A stretch of DNA of 9,235 bases from Oscillospiraceae bacterium (lineage in GTDB: Bacteria > Bacillota > Clostridia > Oscillospirales > Ruminococcaceae), in assembly GCA_900752625.1 (NCBI GenBank), contig CAADWC010000023.1, forward strand, positions 1-9,235, given 5' to 3'. The translations under genes and the position numbers were made by a program. The notes beneath the pieces were generated by a model, which did not search any database, was not told the origin of the DNA, and worked only from the letters and a program-made list of their open reading frames with translations. Positions within the stretch are counted from its first letter, which is position 1. Each line of letters opens with the position of its first letter. Positions 1 to 6,767 of the stretch are shown here, piece by piece.

Positions 1-2
1 AT

Positions 3-827
3 CTTTCAAAAATACCGGTAAGAAAAAGCGATAAAATTACGGCGGAGCCTCTTATATGGAGATATTTTGTGGCTCCCCTGCCGACAAAGCTCAAGGATTC
101 GCATCTTGACGAAAAGGAATTTGTTACGAGGTGCGTTATCAATATCAACGCCAATATAGACGGCGCATATGTTTTCTCCTGCGGAAAGAATATGGGAGTA
201 TTCAAGGCAGTAGGCTTTCCGGAGGATGTGGGAGAGTATTTCAGGCTTGACGAATACGAGGGCTATTCTTGGACCGCTCACGGAAGATATCCGACAAATA
301 CGCCCGGCTGGTGGGGCGGAGCTCATCCGTTTGCGATGCTTGATTATTCCATCGTCCATAACGGCGAGATTTCCAGCTACGACGCAAACAGAAGAAACAT
401 TGAGATGTACGGCTACAAATGCACATTGCAGACAGACACCGAGGTCATTACATATATTATCGACTACCTGCTGAGAAAGCAGAAGCTTACGCTTGAAGAG
501 TGCGCTGAAGTTATCGCTGCGCCGTTCTGGTCTACGATCGACAGAATGAGCGATGAGGACAAGAAAAGGGCGAGGTATCTGAGAAACGCGTTTTCCAGTC
601 TTCTTATTACGGGTCCGTTTTCAATAATCCTCGGCTTCGAGGGCGGGCTTATGGCGCTTAACGACAGACTTAAGCTGAGGTCGATGGTTATCGGCGAAAA
701 GGACGACAGAGTTTACATGGCAAGCGAAGAGTGCGCTATCAGAATTATCGAGCCGGAGCTGGACAAGATCTGGACTCCTAAGGGCGGAGAACCTGTAATC
801 GCCACGCTGGACAGCTACGGAAAGTAA
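3..827 (+). CDS. Glutamate synthase, class II glutamine amidotransferase subunit (5'-partial)
   Basis: This is the glutaminase part of a split glutamate synthase: it hydrolyses glutamine and passes ammonia to the FMN synthase core encoded next. The frame is open from base 3 and reads conserved-looking sequence (WRYFVAPLP) before the GTG at 69, so the gene starts upstream of the window and the N-terminal cysteine nucleophile is not visible. Substrate-pocket motifs of the Ntn-type class II amidotransferase fold can be seen: HGRYPTN (about bases 279-299), HNGE (about 356-368) and TDTEV (about 436-450). About 274 codons are present; free-standing versions of this domain are usually around 360 residues, so roughly a quarter is missing. 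It ends 24 bases before the FMN subunit, consistent with one transcript. The gene order, followed by GltB2-like and GXGXG subunits, separates it from purF or asnB amidotransferases. Confidence 0.9.
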   Translation, partial: LSKIPVRKSDKITAEPLIWRYFVAPLPTKLKDSHLDEKEFVTRCVININANIDGAYVFSCGKNMGVFKAVGFPEDVGEYFRLDEYEGYSWTAHGRYPTNTPGWWGGAHPFAMLDYSIVHNGEISSYDANRRNIEMYGYKCTLQTDTEVITYIIDYLLRKQKLTLEECAEVIAAPFWSTIDRMSDEDKKRARYLRNAFSSLLITGPFSIILGFEGGLMALNDRLKLRSMVIGEKDDRVYMASEECAIRIIEPELDKIWTPKGGEPVIATLDSYGK

Positions 828-851
828 TGTATAAGAAGGGATGGTATTTCA

Positions 852-2357
852 ATGGCTGTAGATTTTCTGTATCCCGAATACGAGATCGTAAGGGATTATA
901 ATAAATGTATCGGCTGCCGTGTATGCGAAAGGCAGTGCGCTAACTGCGCTCATTCATACGACGAGGAAATGGACAAGATGGTTTCCGACGACTCCAAGTG
1001 CGTGAACTGTCACAGATGCGTGTCGCTTTGTCCTACAAGAGCGCTTAAAATAGTTCATACGGATCACACGTTCAAGCACAATTCAAACTGGACCGGAGAA
1101 ACGATTTCCGAAATATACCGTCAGGCAGGTTCGGGCGGAGTGCTGCTTTCTTCAATGGGCAACCCGAAAAATTATCCTGTTTACTGGGATAAGATACTGC
1201 TTAACGCTTCGCAGGTAACTAATCCGCCTATCGACCCTCTCCGCGAGCCTATGGAGACCAAGGTTTTCCTGGGAGCAAAGCCGAAAAAGATAGAGCGTGA
1301 CGAAAAGGGCAGGCTGGTAAACAATCTTTCTCCCCAGGTTGAGCTTTCCACGCCGATCATGTTCTCGGCGATGTCCTACGGCTCAATCAGCTACAACGCT
1401 CATGAAAGCCTTGCAAGGGCGGCGGAGGAGCTTGGTATTCTCTATAATACCGGCGAGGGAGGACTTCACCCCGACTTTTACAAATACGGACCCAATACGA
1501 TAGTACAGGTAGCTTCCGGACGTTTCGGCGTATCCAAGGATTATCTGAAAGCCGGAGCGGCTATAGAAATAAAAATGGGACAGGGCGCAAAGCCCGGCAT
1601 CGGCGGACATCTGCCGGGAATCAAGGTTTCCGATGATATTTCAAAGACAAGAATGATACCCGAGGGCTCGGACGCTATCTCCCCTGCTCCTCACCATGAT
1701 ATTTACTCCATCGAGGATTTAAGACAGCTTGTTTACTCGCTTAAAGAAGCTTCCAACTACGAAAAGCCGGTTATTGTAAAGATCGCAGCGGTTCACAACG
1801 TTGCGGCGATCGCTTCCGGTATTGCAAGAAGCGGCGCTGATATTATTGCTATCGACGGCTTCAGAGGCGGTACCGGTGCTGCTCCCACAAGGATCAGGGA
1901 CAATGTAGGTATTCCAATTGAGCTTGCTCTTGCGGCAGTGGATCAGCGTCTCAGGGACGAGGGAATAAGAGACAACGTTTCCGTGGTTGTAGGAGGTTCG
2001 ATACGCTCCTCTGCGGACGTTGTAAAGGCTATCGCTCTGGGAGCTGACGCAGTTTATATTGCGACTGCGGCGGTTCTGGCGCTTGGCTGTCATCTTTGCA
2101 GGACCTGCCAGACCGGCAAATGCAACTGGGGAATCGCAACTCAGAGAGAGGATCTTGTAAGACGTCTTAATCCGGAGATTGGCTACAAACGGCTTGTGAA
2201 CCTTGTAAAGGCATGGGATCATGAGATCAAGGAGATCATGGGCGGAATGGGTATCAACTCTATCGAAGCCCTCAAGGGAAACAGGCTTATGCTGAGAGGA
2301 ATAGGACTGACCGAAAAAGAACTTTCTATCCTTGGCATCAAGCACGCAGGAGAGTAA
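852..2357 (+). CDS. Glutamate synthase FMN/Fe-S core subunit (GltB2-like)
   Basis: This is the catalytic core of glutamate synthase: 2-oxoglutarate plus ammonia is reduced on FMN to glutamate. The 501-residue protein opens with two ferredoxin-type 4Fe-4S motifs, Cys19/22/25/29 and Cys50/53/56/60. The FMN-binding TIM barrel follows from about residue 160, with GQGAKPGIGGHLPG, ISPAPHHD and IDGFRGGTGAAPT recognisable. Near the C-terminus Cys413, Cys419 and Cys424 give the C-x5-C-x4-C spacing of the 3Fe-4S cluster of GltB, followed by GIATQ. A further Cys416 lies inside this motif. The N-terminal ferredoxin module and the absence of fused amidotransferase and GXGXG domains mark the archaeal-type split enzyme rather than the ~1500-residue bacterial GltB. 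The start at 852 has GAAGGG at 835-840, 11 bases away. FMN-dependent isopentenyl-isomerase-like proteins share the fold, but the Fe-S motifs and neighbours favour GltB2. Confidence 0.93.
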   Translation: MAVDFLYPEYEIVRDYNKCIGCRVCERQCANCAHSYDEEMDKMVSDDSKCVNCHRCVSLCPTRALKIVHTDHTFKHNSNWTGETISEIYRQAGSGGVLLSSMGNPKNYPVYWDKILLNASQVTNPPIDPLREPMETKVFLGAKPKKIERDEKGRLVNNLSPQVELSTPIMFSAMSYGSISYNAHESLARAAEELGILYNTGEGGLHPDFYKYGPNTIVQVASGRFGVSKDYLKAGAAIEIKMGQGAKPGIGGHLPGIKVSDDISKTRMIPEGSDAISPAPHHDIYSIEDLRQLVYSLKEASNYEKPVIVKIAAVHNVAAIASGIARSGADIIAIDGFRGGTGAAPTRIRDNVGIPIELALAAVDQRLRDEGIRDNVSVVVGGSIRSSADVVKAIALGADAVYIATAAVLALGCHLCRTCQTGKCNWGIATQREDLVRRLNPEIGYKRLVNLVKAWDHEIKEIMGGMGINSIEALKGNRLMLRGIGLTEKELSILGIKHAGE

Positions 2358-2412
2358 ACGGTAAGATTTTCTATAGATGTACGTTTAATTGAGAGTGAGG
2401 TTGGGTTGTAGT

Positions 2413-2844
2413 ATGAAACGAGTTTATGTAAATGAAAAGTGGTGTCTTGGCTGTCACCTGTGCGAGTATAACTGCGCATATGCCAACTCGGGCAAGGACG
2501 ATATGGTCAAGGCTTTGAAAAACGTTAAAATAAATCCTAGGATCCAGATCGAGGAGAAAGACGGTATAGCCTTTGCGGTACAGTGCCGTCACTGCGAGGA
2601 GCCGCTGTGCGTAAAGGGCTGCATTACAGGCGCTCTTTCTATCAAGGACGGAGTTATCGAGGTGGATAAGGATAAGTGCGTGGGCTGTTTCACCTGTATT
2701 CTGTCCTGTCCCTACGGCGCTATTATGCCGGATGACGACGGTCATGCTATCCAGAAGTGTGAGCTTTGCGTCAAGAACGCAAACGGAGAGCCCGCCTGCG
2801 TAGCCGGCTGTCCCAACAAGGCTATAGTTTTTGAGGAAAGATAA
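2413..2844 (+). CDS. Four-cluster 4Fe-4S electron-transfer protein (HycB/DmsB-like)
   Basis: This is a small soluble electron carrier that probably links the FAD oxidoreductase encoded next to the FMN synthase core. From the ATG at 2413 it is 143 residues with sixteen cysteines in four ferredoxin-like sets: 11/14/17/21, 58/61/66/70, 89/92/95/99 and 116/119/129/133. This is the pattern of HycB/DmsB-type subunits carrying four 4Fe-4S clusters. There is no signal peptide or membrane segment, so it should be cytoplasmic. A TTG at 2389 would add eight residues (MRVRLGCS), but the ATG at 2413 begins the typical MKRVYVN sequence just ahead of the first cysteine motif, and GAGG at 2397-2400 is a usable though slightly distant ribosome site. 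It lies 55 bases after the FMN subunit and 14 before the oxidoreductase. In ordinary bacteria these clusters belong to the N-terminal domain of GltD; here they are a separate protein. Confidence 0.88.
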   Translation: MKRVYVNEKWCLGCHLCEYNCAYANSGKDDMVKALKNVKINPRIQIEEKDGIAFAVQCRHCEEPLCVKGCITGALSIKDGVIEVDKDKCVGCFTCILSCPYGAIMPDDDGHAIQKCELCVKNANGEPACVAGCPNKAIVFEER

Positions 2845-2858
2845 GGGGGAGCGGAAGA

Positions 2859-4085
2859 ATGAGCAAATTTGTTATTATCGGAAACTCGGCTGGAGCTATA
2901 GGCTGCGTGGAGGGAATAAGAAGCGTTGATAAGGATTCGGAGATCGTGCTTATCGCAAGCGAGCCGCATCATACCTATTCCCGTCCCCTGATTTCATATC
3001 TGCTGTGGGGAAAGACCGACGAGCAGAGAATGAAATACCGTCCCGACAGCTTTTACAAGGACAACAATGTAAAAGCAATGCTGGGGAAAACGGTTGTCAA
3101 GATTGACGCCCAAAAGAAAACCGTAACCCTTGATTCGGGGGAGGTTATCAGTTACGACAAGCTGATGTACGCCACAGGTTCTTCGCCTTTTGTTCCGCCG
3201 ATGGAGGGACTTGAAACGGTAGAAAAGAAGTTTTCCTTTATGACCCTTGACGATGCTCACGCTCTTGAAGCCCAGCTTAGCAAGGACGCAAGAGTCCTTG
3301 TTATCGGCGCAGGTCTTATCGGTCTTAAATGCGTAGAGGGAATCGCCGACAGGGTCGGAGAGATTACCGTTGTGGATATGGCGGACAGGATACTGCCTTC
3401 GGTGCTTGACAGCGAGGGAGCCGCTCTGGTTCAAAGCTTTATCGAGGAGCACGGAGTTAAGTTCTGTCTCGGAGACAGCGCCGCGAAGTTTGAAAAGAAC
3501 AAGGCTGTGCTTAAAAGCGGCAAGGAGATCGGCTTCGATCTGCTGGTGCTTGCGGTGGGAGTTCGTCCAAACGTTTCGCTAATTAAAGAGGCAGGCGCGC
3601 AGGTTAACAGAGGTGTTGTTACAAACGAAAAGTGTGAAACTTCTCTGCCCGACATTTATGCCGCAGGTGACTGCACCGAATCTCATGACATTTCCATCGA
3701 TCAGGACAGAGTGCTTGCACTGCTGCCCAATGCTTACATGCAGGGAGAAACGGCGGGTATCAATATGGCGGGAGGACAAAAGCTGTATGACAGCGCGATC
3801 CCCATGAACGCTATGGGAATGTTCGGCTATCATATGATTACTGCCGGTTCCTACGATGGTGATATTTATACCGAAAAGAGCGGAAAGAATTACAAAAAGC
3901 TTTTCTATAAGGACAACAGGCTTGTCGGATACATAATGATAGGCGATATTGCAAGAGCGGGTATATATACCAGTCTTATCAAAAAGAAAACGCCGCTTGA
4001 TTCCATCGACTTCGATCTTATCAAGCACAAGCCTCAGCTCATGGCGTTTTCCAAGAAAAAGCGCGCAGAGTTTCTGGCTAAGTAA
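2859..4085 (+). CDS. FAD/NAD(P)-dependent oxidoreductase, glutamate synthase electron-input subunit
   Basis: This flavoprotein of the two-dinucleotide-binding-domain family is predicted to oxidise NAD(P)H and feed the Fe-S protein and then the synthase core. The 408-residue protein starts with an FAD Rossmann motif in a variant form (IIGNSAGAIGC, residues about 6-16). A second, canonical VIGAGLIG motif at about 147-155 binds NAD(P). The C-terminal FAD motif IYAAGDC lies near 266-272. The core resembles NADH:rubredoxin and nitrite-reductase-type reductases (pyridine nucleotide-disulfide oxidoreductase fold) and has no redox-active CxxC pair near the N-terminus. It stands in the place of GltD but lacks that protein's own Fe-S domain. 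Ribosome site AGGGGGA at 2844-2850 is strong and overlaps the previous stop codon. The next gene begins 23 bases after the stop. NADH or NADPH preference cannot be read reliably; after the second glycine motif the strand ends VVDM, and an acidic residue there often goes with NADH. Confidence 0.88.
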   Translation: MSKFVIIGNSAGAIGCVEGIRSVDKDSEIVLIASEPHHTYSRPLISYLLWGKTDEQRMKYRPDSFYKDNNVKAMLGKTVVKIDAQKKTVTLDSGEVISYDKLMYATGSSPFVPPMEGLETVEKKFSFMTLDDAHALEAQLSKDARVLVIGAGLIGLKCVEGIADRVGEITVVDMADRILPSVLDSEGAALVQSFIEEHGVKFCLGDSAAKFEKNKAVLKSGKEIGFDLLVLAVGVRPNVSLIKEAGAQVNRGVVTNEKCETSLPDIYAAGDCTESHDISIDQDRVLALLPNAYMQGETAGINMAGGQKLYDSAIPMNAMGMFGYHMITAGSYDGDIYTEKSGKNYKKLFYKDNRLVGYIMIGDIARAGIYTSLIKKKTPLDSIDFDLIKHKPQLMAFSKKKRAEFLAK

Positions 4086-4108
4086 GTAAAGGATAAGGGG
4101 GATAAATT

Positions 4109-4831
4109 ATGAAGATCACGGCAGGTTTAATGCATTTCAAAGAGCTTAACGATAAGCTGAAGGCTTGTACCTCGAAGCCTATCGTTATTGAAAACTGTCT
4201 GGGACAGAGATATATCGCTTCGGGAAGAACTACCGGCGATATTATTATAAACGGCACACCGGGAAACGCTCTGGGAGCTTATCTTGACGGCTGCGATATT
4301 ACCGTTTACGGAAATGCTCAGGACGCTACCGGCGATACGATGAACCACGGAACGATTACCGTTTTCGGCTCTTCCGGCGACGCTACGGGATACGCTATGA
4401 GGGGCGGAAAAATATACGTGCGTGACAGTGCGGGCTACAGAGCGGGAATTCACATGAAATCATATATGGATCATATTCCGGTGCTTGTTATCGGCGGAAA
4501 GGCAGGCTCGTTCCTGGGAGAGTATCAGGCGGGCGGATATATAATAGTTCTCGGACTCGGCTTTGAGGGAGAGATACCGGTAGGAAACTTCTGCGGAACA
4601 GGAATGCACGGCGGAAAGATATTCCTAAGGACCAATACGCTCCCCAAGGATCTTCCCGCACAGGTAAAGGCGGCGGAGGCTTCCCAGGAGGATCTTGCAG
4701 AGATAGCGGACTATATTTCGGAATACTGCGAGAAATTCGGAGCTGATAAGGAAGCGGTAATGAAAGAAAGGTTCTATGTTCTTACTCCGGATACAAAAAA
4801 TCCGTATAAACAGCTTTACACGCCTAACTAA
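4109..4831 (+). CDS. Glutamate synthase GXGXG (alpha-subunit C-terminal) subunit
   Basis: This protein corresponds to the right-handed beta-helix domain at the C-terminus of bacterial GltB, here encoded alone (240 residues). In GltB that domain is structural and helps form the path for ammonia between glutaminase and synthase sites. Visible evidence is a run of glycine-centred repeats from about residue 50 to 120 (GNALGAYLDG, GNAQDATGDTMNHG, GSSGDATGYAMRGG, RAGIHMKSY), continuing to GKAGSFLGEYQAGG near 131-144. Similar free-standing domains occur in GlxC and formylmethanofuran dehydrogenase subunit C, but position directly after the other glutamate synthase pieces settles the role. The C-terminal 50 residues are helical and charged. 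Ribosome site AAGGGGG at 4095-4101 is 7 bases from the ATG. It is the last gene of the operon; a candidate promoter for the next unit lies inside its last codons. Confidence 0.9.
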   Translation: MKITAGLMHFKELNDKLKACTSKPIVIENCLGQRYIASGRTTGDIIINGTPGNALGAYLDGCDITVYGNAQDATGDTMNHGTITVFGSSGDATGYAMRGGKIYVRDSAGYRAGIHMKSYMDHIPVLVIGGKAGSFLGEYQAGGYIIVLGLGFEGEIPVGNFCGTGMHGGKIFLRTNTLPKDLPAQVKAAEASQEDLAEIADYISEYCEKFGADKEAVMKERFYVLTPDTKNPYKQLYTPN

Positions 4832-4843
4832 ATGTTGTATAAT
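4815..4843 (+). promoter_or_regulatory. Sigma-A promoter overlapping the end of the glutamate synthase operon
   Basis: TTTACA at 4815-4820 and a perfect TATAAT at 4838-4843 are separated by exactly 17 bases. The -35 differs from consensus at one position. It would start RNA near 4850 and drive the thioesterase, glutamine synthetase-like and ANTAR genes. The -35 lies within the last codons of the upstream gene. The predicted start is inside the 5' arm of the terminator hairpin described next, so the two elements must interact. Confidence 0.65.
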
Positions 4844-4846
4844 AAT

Positions 4847-4890
4847 AAGAGGCTATACCGAGCGGCCGCGCCCGGTGTAACCTCTTTTAT
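4847..4890 (+). terminator. Intrinsic terminator of the glutamate synthase operon, possible attenuator
   Basis: AAGAGG (4847-4852) pairs with CCTCTT (4881-4886). Beyond a C/A mismatch, TATACCG (4854-4860) pairs with CGGTGTA (4873-4879, one G-U). A further GCG/CGC stem closes a GCCG tetraloop. The hairpin has about 16 pairs and two mismatches, and the 3' arm runs straight into TTAT. It is well placed to end the upstream operon. Because a promoter-like sequence ends at 4843, transcripts begun there would also contain nearly all of this hairpin, so it could act as an attenuator for the downstream genes. Confidence 0.8.
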
Positions 4891-4905
4891 ATAGGCGATA
4901 CTGCC

Positions 4906-4931
4906 GCGCTTTTTCGGACTGTAAAAGGCGT
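4906..4931 (+). other. Second leader hairpin upstream of the thioesterase gene
   Basis: CGCTTTTT (4907-4914) pairs with AAAAGGCG (4923-4930) over eight positions including one G-U, around an eight-base loop CGGACTGT; G4906-T4931 can extend it by a wobble. It follows the terminator hairpin by about 16 bases and precedes the thioesterase ribosome site (GAGG, 4944-4947). No T-run follows it. It may be an RNA regulatory element or an alternative structure in the leader. Confidence 0.4.
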
Positions 4932-4954
4932 TGGGCGAATAATGAGGCGATATT

Positions 4955-5359
4955 ATGGATAAAATCAAAAAGGCAAAGGAATTTTTTATAAAAGACAGGT
5001 ACGCTATGATCACCACGGGGATCGATATTGTGGCTGTAGGTGAAAAATATGCCAGGTGCAGTCTGAAGTTGGATGAGCGGCATATGAATGCAACGGGACA
5101 CGTTATGGGCGGCGCGATTTTTACCCTTGCTGACTTTGTTTTTGCACTCGTTACCAACTTTGAACAGCCGGCGACCGTTACCACCGTAAGCCAGATAAGC
5201 TATTTGGGTTCTCCGAAGGGAGACGTTCTTTACGGCGAAAGCAGGCTTCTGAAGGACGGAAAGCGGGCGTGCTATTATGAGATAAACATTACCGACGATC
5301 TTGGAAATCCGGTGGCGTTAGTAAGCGCATCGGGTATACATATAGGAGGGAACGGTTAG
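4955..5359 (+). CDS. PaaI-family hotdog thioesterase
   Basis: This is a 134-residue single-domain hotdog-fold protein of the PaaI/YbgC-like acyl-CoA thioesterase group, expected to be a cytoplasmic oligomer that hydrolyses an acyl-CoA or aryl-CoA thioester. The family signature is at residues 47-60: TGHVMGGAIFTLAD. The conserved Asp60 corresponds to the catalytic aspartate of E. coli PaaI, while the position usually occupied by histidine in the HGG motif is Met51. The C-terminal strands (residues 76-130) match the family in length. GAGG at 4944-4947 supports the ATG at 4955. The actual substrate cannot be told. Its place between glutamate synthase and a glutamine synthetase homologue is unexpected; no phenylacetate or fatty-acid genes are nearby. 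It ends 75 bases before the synthetase-like gene and has no terminator after it, so the two are probably co-transcribed. Confidence 0.82.
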   Translation: MDKIKKAKEFFIKDRYAMITTGIDIVAVGEKYARCSLKLDERHMNATGHVMGGAIFTLADFVFALVTNFEQPATVTTVSQISYLGSPKGDVLYGESRLLKDGKRACYYEINITDDLGNPVALVSASGIHIGGNG

Positions 5360-5383
5360 CGCAGACACAGATTTGCGTCTGCG
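5360..5383 (+). other. Intercistronic hairpin after the thioesterase stop codon
   Basis: CGCAGAC (5360-5366) and GTCTGCG (5377-5383) form a perfect 7-bp stem starting one base after the stop codon. The ten-base loop ACAGATTTGC can pair further (CA/TG around GATT). There is no T-run, so it is not an ordinary terminator. It may stabilise or separate mRNA segments, or be a protein-binding site. Confidence 0.45.
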
Positions 5384-5392
5384 GGCGATAAT

Positions 5393-5414
5393 GAGTGCTG
5401 ATAAAATCAGGCTC
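5393..5414 (+). other. Small hairpin upstream of the glutamine synthetase-like gene
   Basis: CTGAT (5398-5402) and ATCAG (5406-5410) pair around an AAA loop, and GAG (5393-5395) can pair with CTC (5412-5414) outside it. The structure ends seven bases before the ribosome site AGGAGG (5421-5426), which stays single-stranded. With the 5360-5383 hairpin it makes a tandem pair in this 75-base gap. The stem is short and could be chance. Confidence 0.3.
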
Positions 5415-5434
5415 AAGGACAGGAGGATAAGTAG

Positions 5435-6751
5435 ATGAAATATACTGAAAAAGAGGTTCTGCAGTTTGTTGAGGAGAACGACGTTAAGTTTGTAAAGCTG
5501 ATGTTCTGTGATATTTTCGGTAGTCTTAAAACTATTTCGATCATATCAAGCGACCTTCCTAAGGTTTTTGCATCGGGTCTTGCCTTTGACGCTTCAAAGG
5601 TGGCCGGTTTTATGAACGTTACCGAGGGGGATCTGCTGCTGTATCCGGATCCGAATACGCTCTCCCTGCTGCCGTGGAGACCTCAGCAGGGCAGGGTCGT
5701 AAGATTTTTCTGCAACATAAAAAACAGCGACGGAACTCCTTTTGACGGAGACGGACGTTTTTTTCTCAAGACGGCTATGGATTATGCCAGATACAAGGGC
5801 TATATTTTCCAGATAGGAACTTCCTGCGAGTTCTATGTATTTGAAACCAACGAAAACGGTATGCCGACCAAGATACCGCACGATTATGCCGGCTACTGTG
5901 ACGTTGCTCCCGCCGACAGAGGAGAAAATCTGAGACGGGATATATGCCTTACGATGGAGCAGATGGATATTATCCCTGAAAGCTCCCGGCATGAGGCGGG
6001 ACCGGGACAGAACGAAATCGATTTTCAGTATTCAAATGCTCTTAATGCTGCGGATAATCTGGTTACGTTTAAAAATGTGGTAAAATCGATAGCGGCGAGA
6101 AACGGTATGTTTGCTTCGTTTATGCCTAAGCCGCTGCCCGACAAGTGCGGAAGCGGTCTGCATATATATCTTTCCTGCGTCAAGAGCGGAAAAAATATAT
6201 TCAGTACAAAAAGCGATTTTTCTCCCGAGGCCAAGAGCATGATGGCGGGCATACTGCGTGAGATACCTGCTATGACGCTGTTTATGAACAGCATAACAAA
6301 TTCATATTCGAGACTTGGCGAGCATCTTGCTCCTAAATATGTTACATGGACGCATAAGAACTATGCCCAGCTTATGAGGGCACACGTAAATGAAAGCGAG
6401 GAAAATGAGATAATCCTGCGTTCAGCGGATAATACCTGCAATCCCTACTTTGCTCTGGGTCTGCTTATCTATGCCTGCATGAAGGGTCTTACGGATTCAC
6501 AGGAGCTTTGCGAACCGGCGGATTTCGACCTTCATAAGGTGGACGACGAAACGCTCTCCAGATTTGAAAAGCTGCCCAGTACGCTTGACGAGGCGGTAAG
6601 GCGCGCTGAGGACAGCGAATTTCTCAGGGAGCATCTTCCCGAGAGAGTGCTTGAAAGCTATATTTCAATGAAGAGAGCCGACTGGAACGATTATGCGAGC
6701 GCTCAGGATAAAGAGATCTATGAGTCAGTGAAATATTTCTACACGCTTTAA
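5435..6751 (+). CDS. Glutamine synthetase-family protein with apparently degraded active site
   Basis: The 438 residues match type I glutamine synthetase in length and fold: beta-grasp N-domain (to about 100) followed by the catalytic barrel. Family marks are CEFYVF (131-136), HEAGPGQNEIDF (186-197), GSGLHIYLS (239-247), NSYSRL (289-294) and RSADNTCNPY (329-338). Aligned by eye with Salmonella GS, the n1 metal ligands are kept (Glu132, Glu187, Glu194), as is His243. The n2/ATP-metal ligands E129 and E357 appear as Ser130 and Ile327, the flap glutamate E327 as Leu298, R339 as Tyr310, and the FDGSS loop reads FDASK (51-55). It may therefore not make glutamine in the usual way; regulation, ligand sensing or another ligase reaction are options. 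AGGAGG at 5421-5426, 8 bases away, fixes the start. An ANTAR regulator follows 88 bases downstream. I give no glnA symbol for these reasons. Confidence 0.85.
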   Translation: MKYTEKEVLQFVEENDVKFVKLMFCDIFGSLKTISIISSDLPKVFASGLAFDASKVAGFMNVTEGDLLLYPDPNTLSLLPWRPQQGRVVRFFCNIKNSDGTPFDGDGRFFLKTAMDYARYKGYIFQIGTSCEFYVFETNENGMPTKIPHDYAGYCDVAPADRGENLRRDICLTMEQMDIIPESSRHEAGPGQNEIDFQYSNALNAADNLVTFKNVVKSIAARNGMFASFMPKPLPDKCGSGLHIYLSCVKSGKNIFSTKSDFSPEAKSMMAGILREIPAMTLFMNSITNSYSRLGEHLAPKYVTWTHKNYAQLMRAHVNESEENEIILRSADNTCNPYFALGLLIYACMKGLTDSQELCEPADFDLHKVDDETLSRFEKLPSTLDEAVRRAEDSEFLREHLPERVLESYISMKRADWNDYASAQDKEIYESVKYFYTL

Positions 6752-6767
6752 AGCGACGCCGAAAATC

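Noticed and set aside
69..827. GTG at 69 as the start of the amidotransferase gene.
   Set aside because: The frame is open to base 3 and reads family-like sequence before 69; the N-terminal nucleophile region must be further upstream, so the gene is truncated by the window edge.
1383..2345. Long minus-strand reading frames opposite the synthase core, and similar ones opposite other genes.
   Set aside because: They show no recognisable domains, no ribosome sites, and sit opposite strongly conserved genes; they are mirror effects of codon bias.
5364..5392. Internal promoter GACACA-17-GATAAT upstream of the GS-like gene.
   Set aside because: The -35 matches only three positions and lies within a perfect hairpin stem; evidence is too weak to list.
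4830..5435. Canonical ANTAR dual-hairpin target (two six-base loops with A at position 1 and G at position 4) in the leaders of this unit.
   Set aside because: Several hairpins exist, but none has a clean six-base loop of that form. The loop ACAGATTTGC at 5367-5376 begins A-x-x-G, yet it is ten bases and has no matching partner hairpin.
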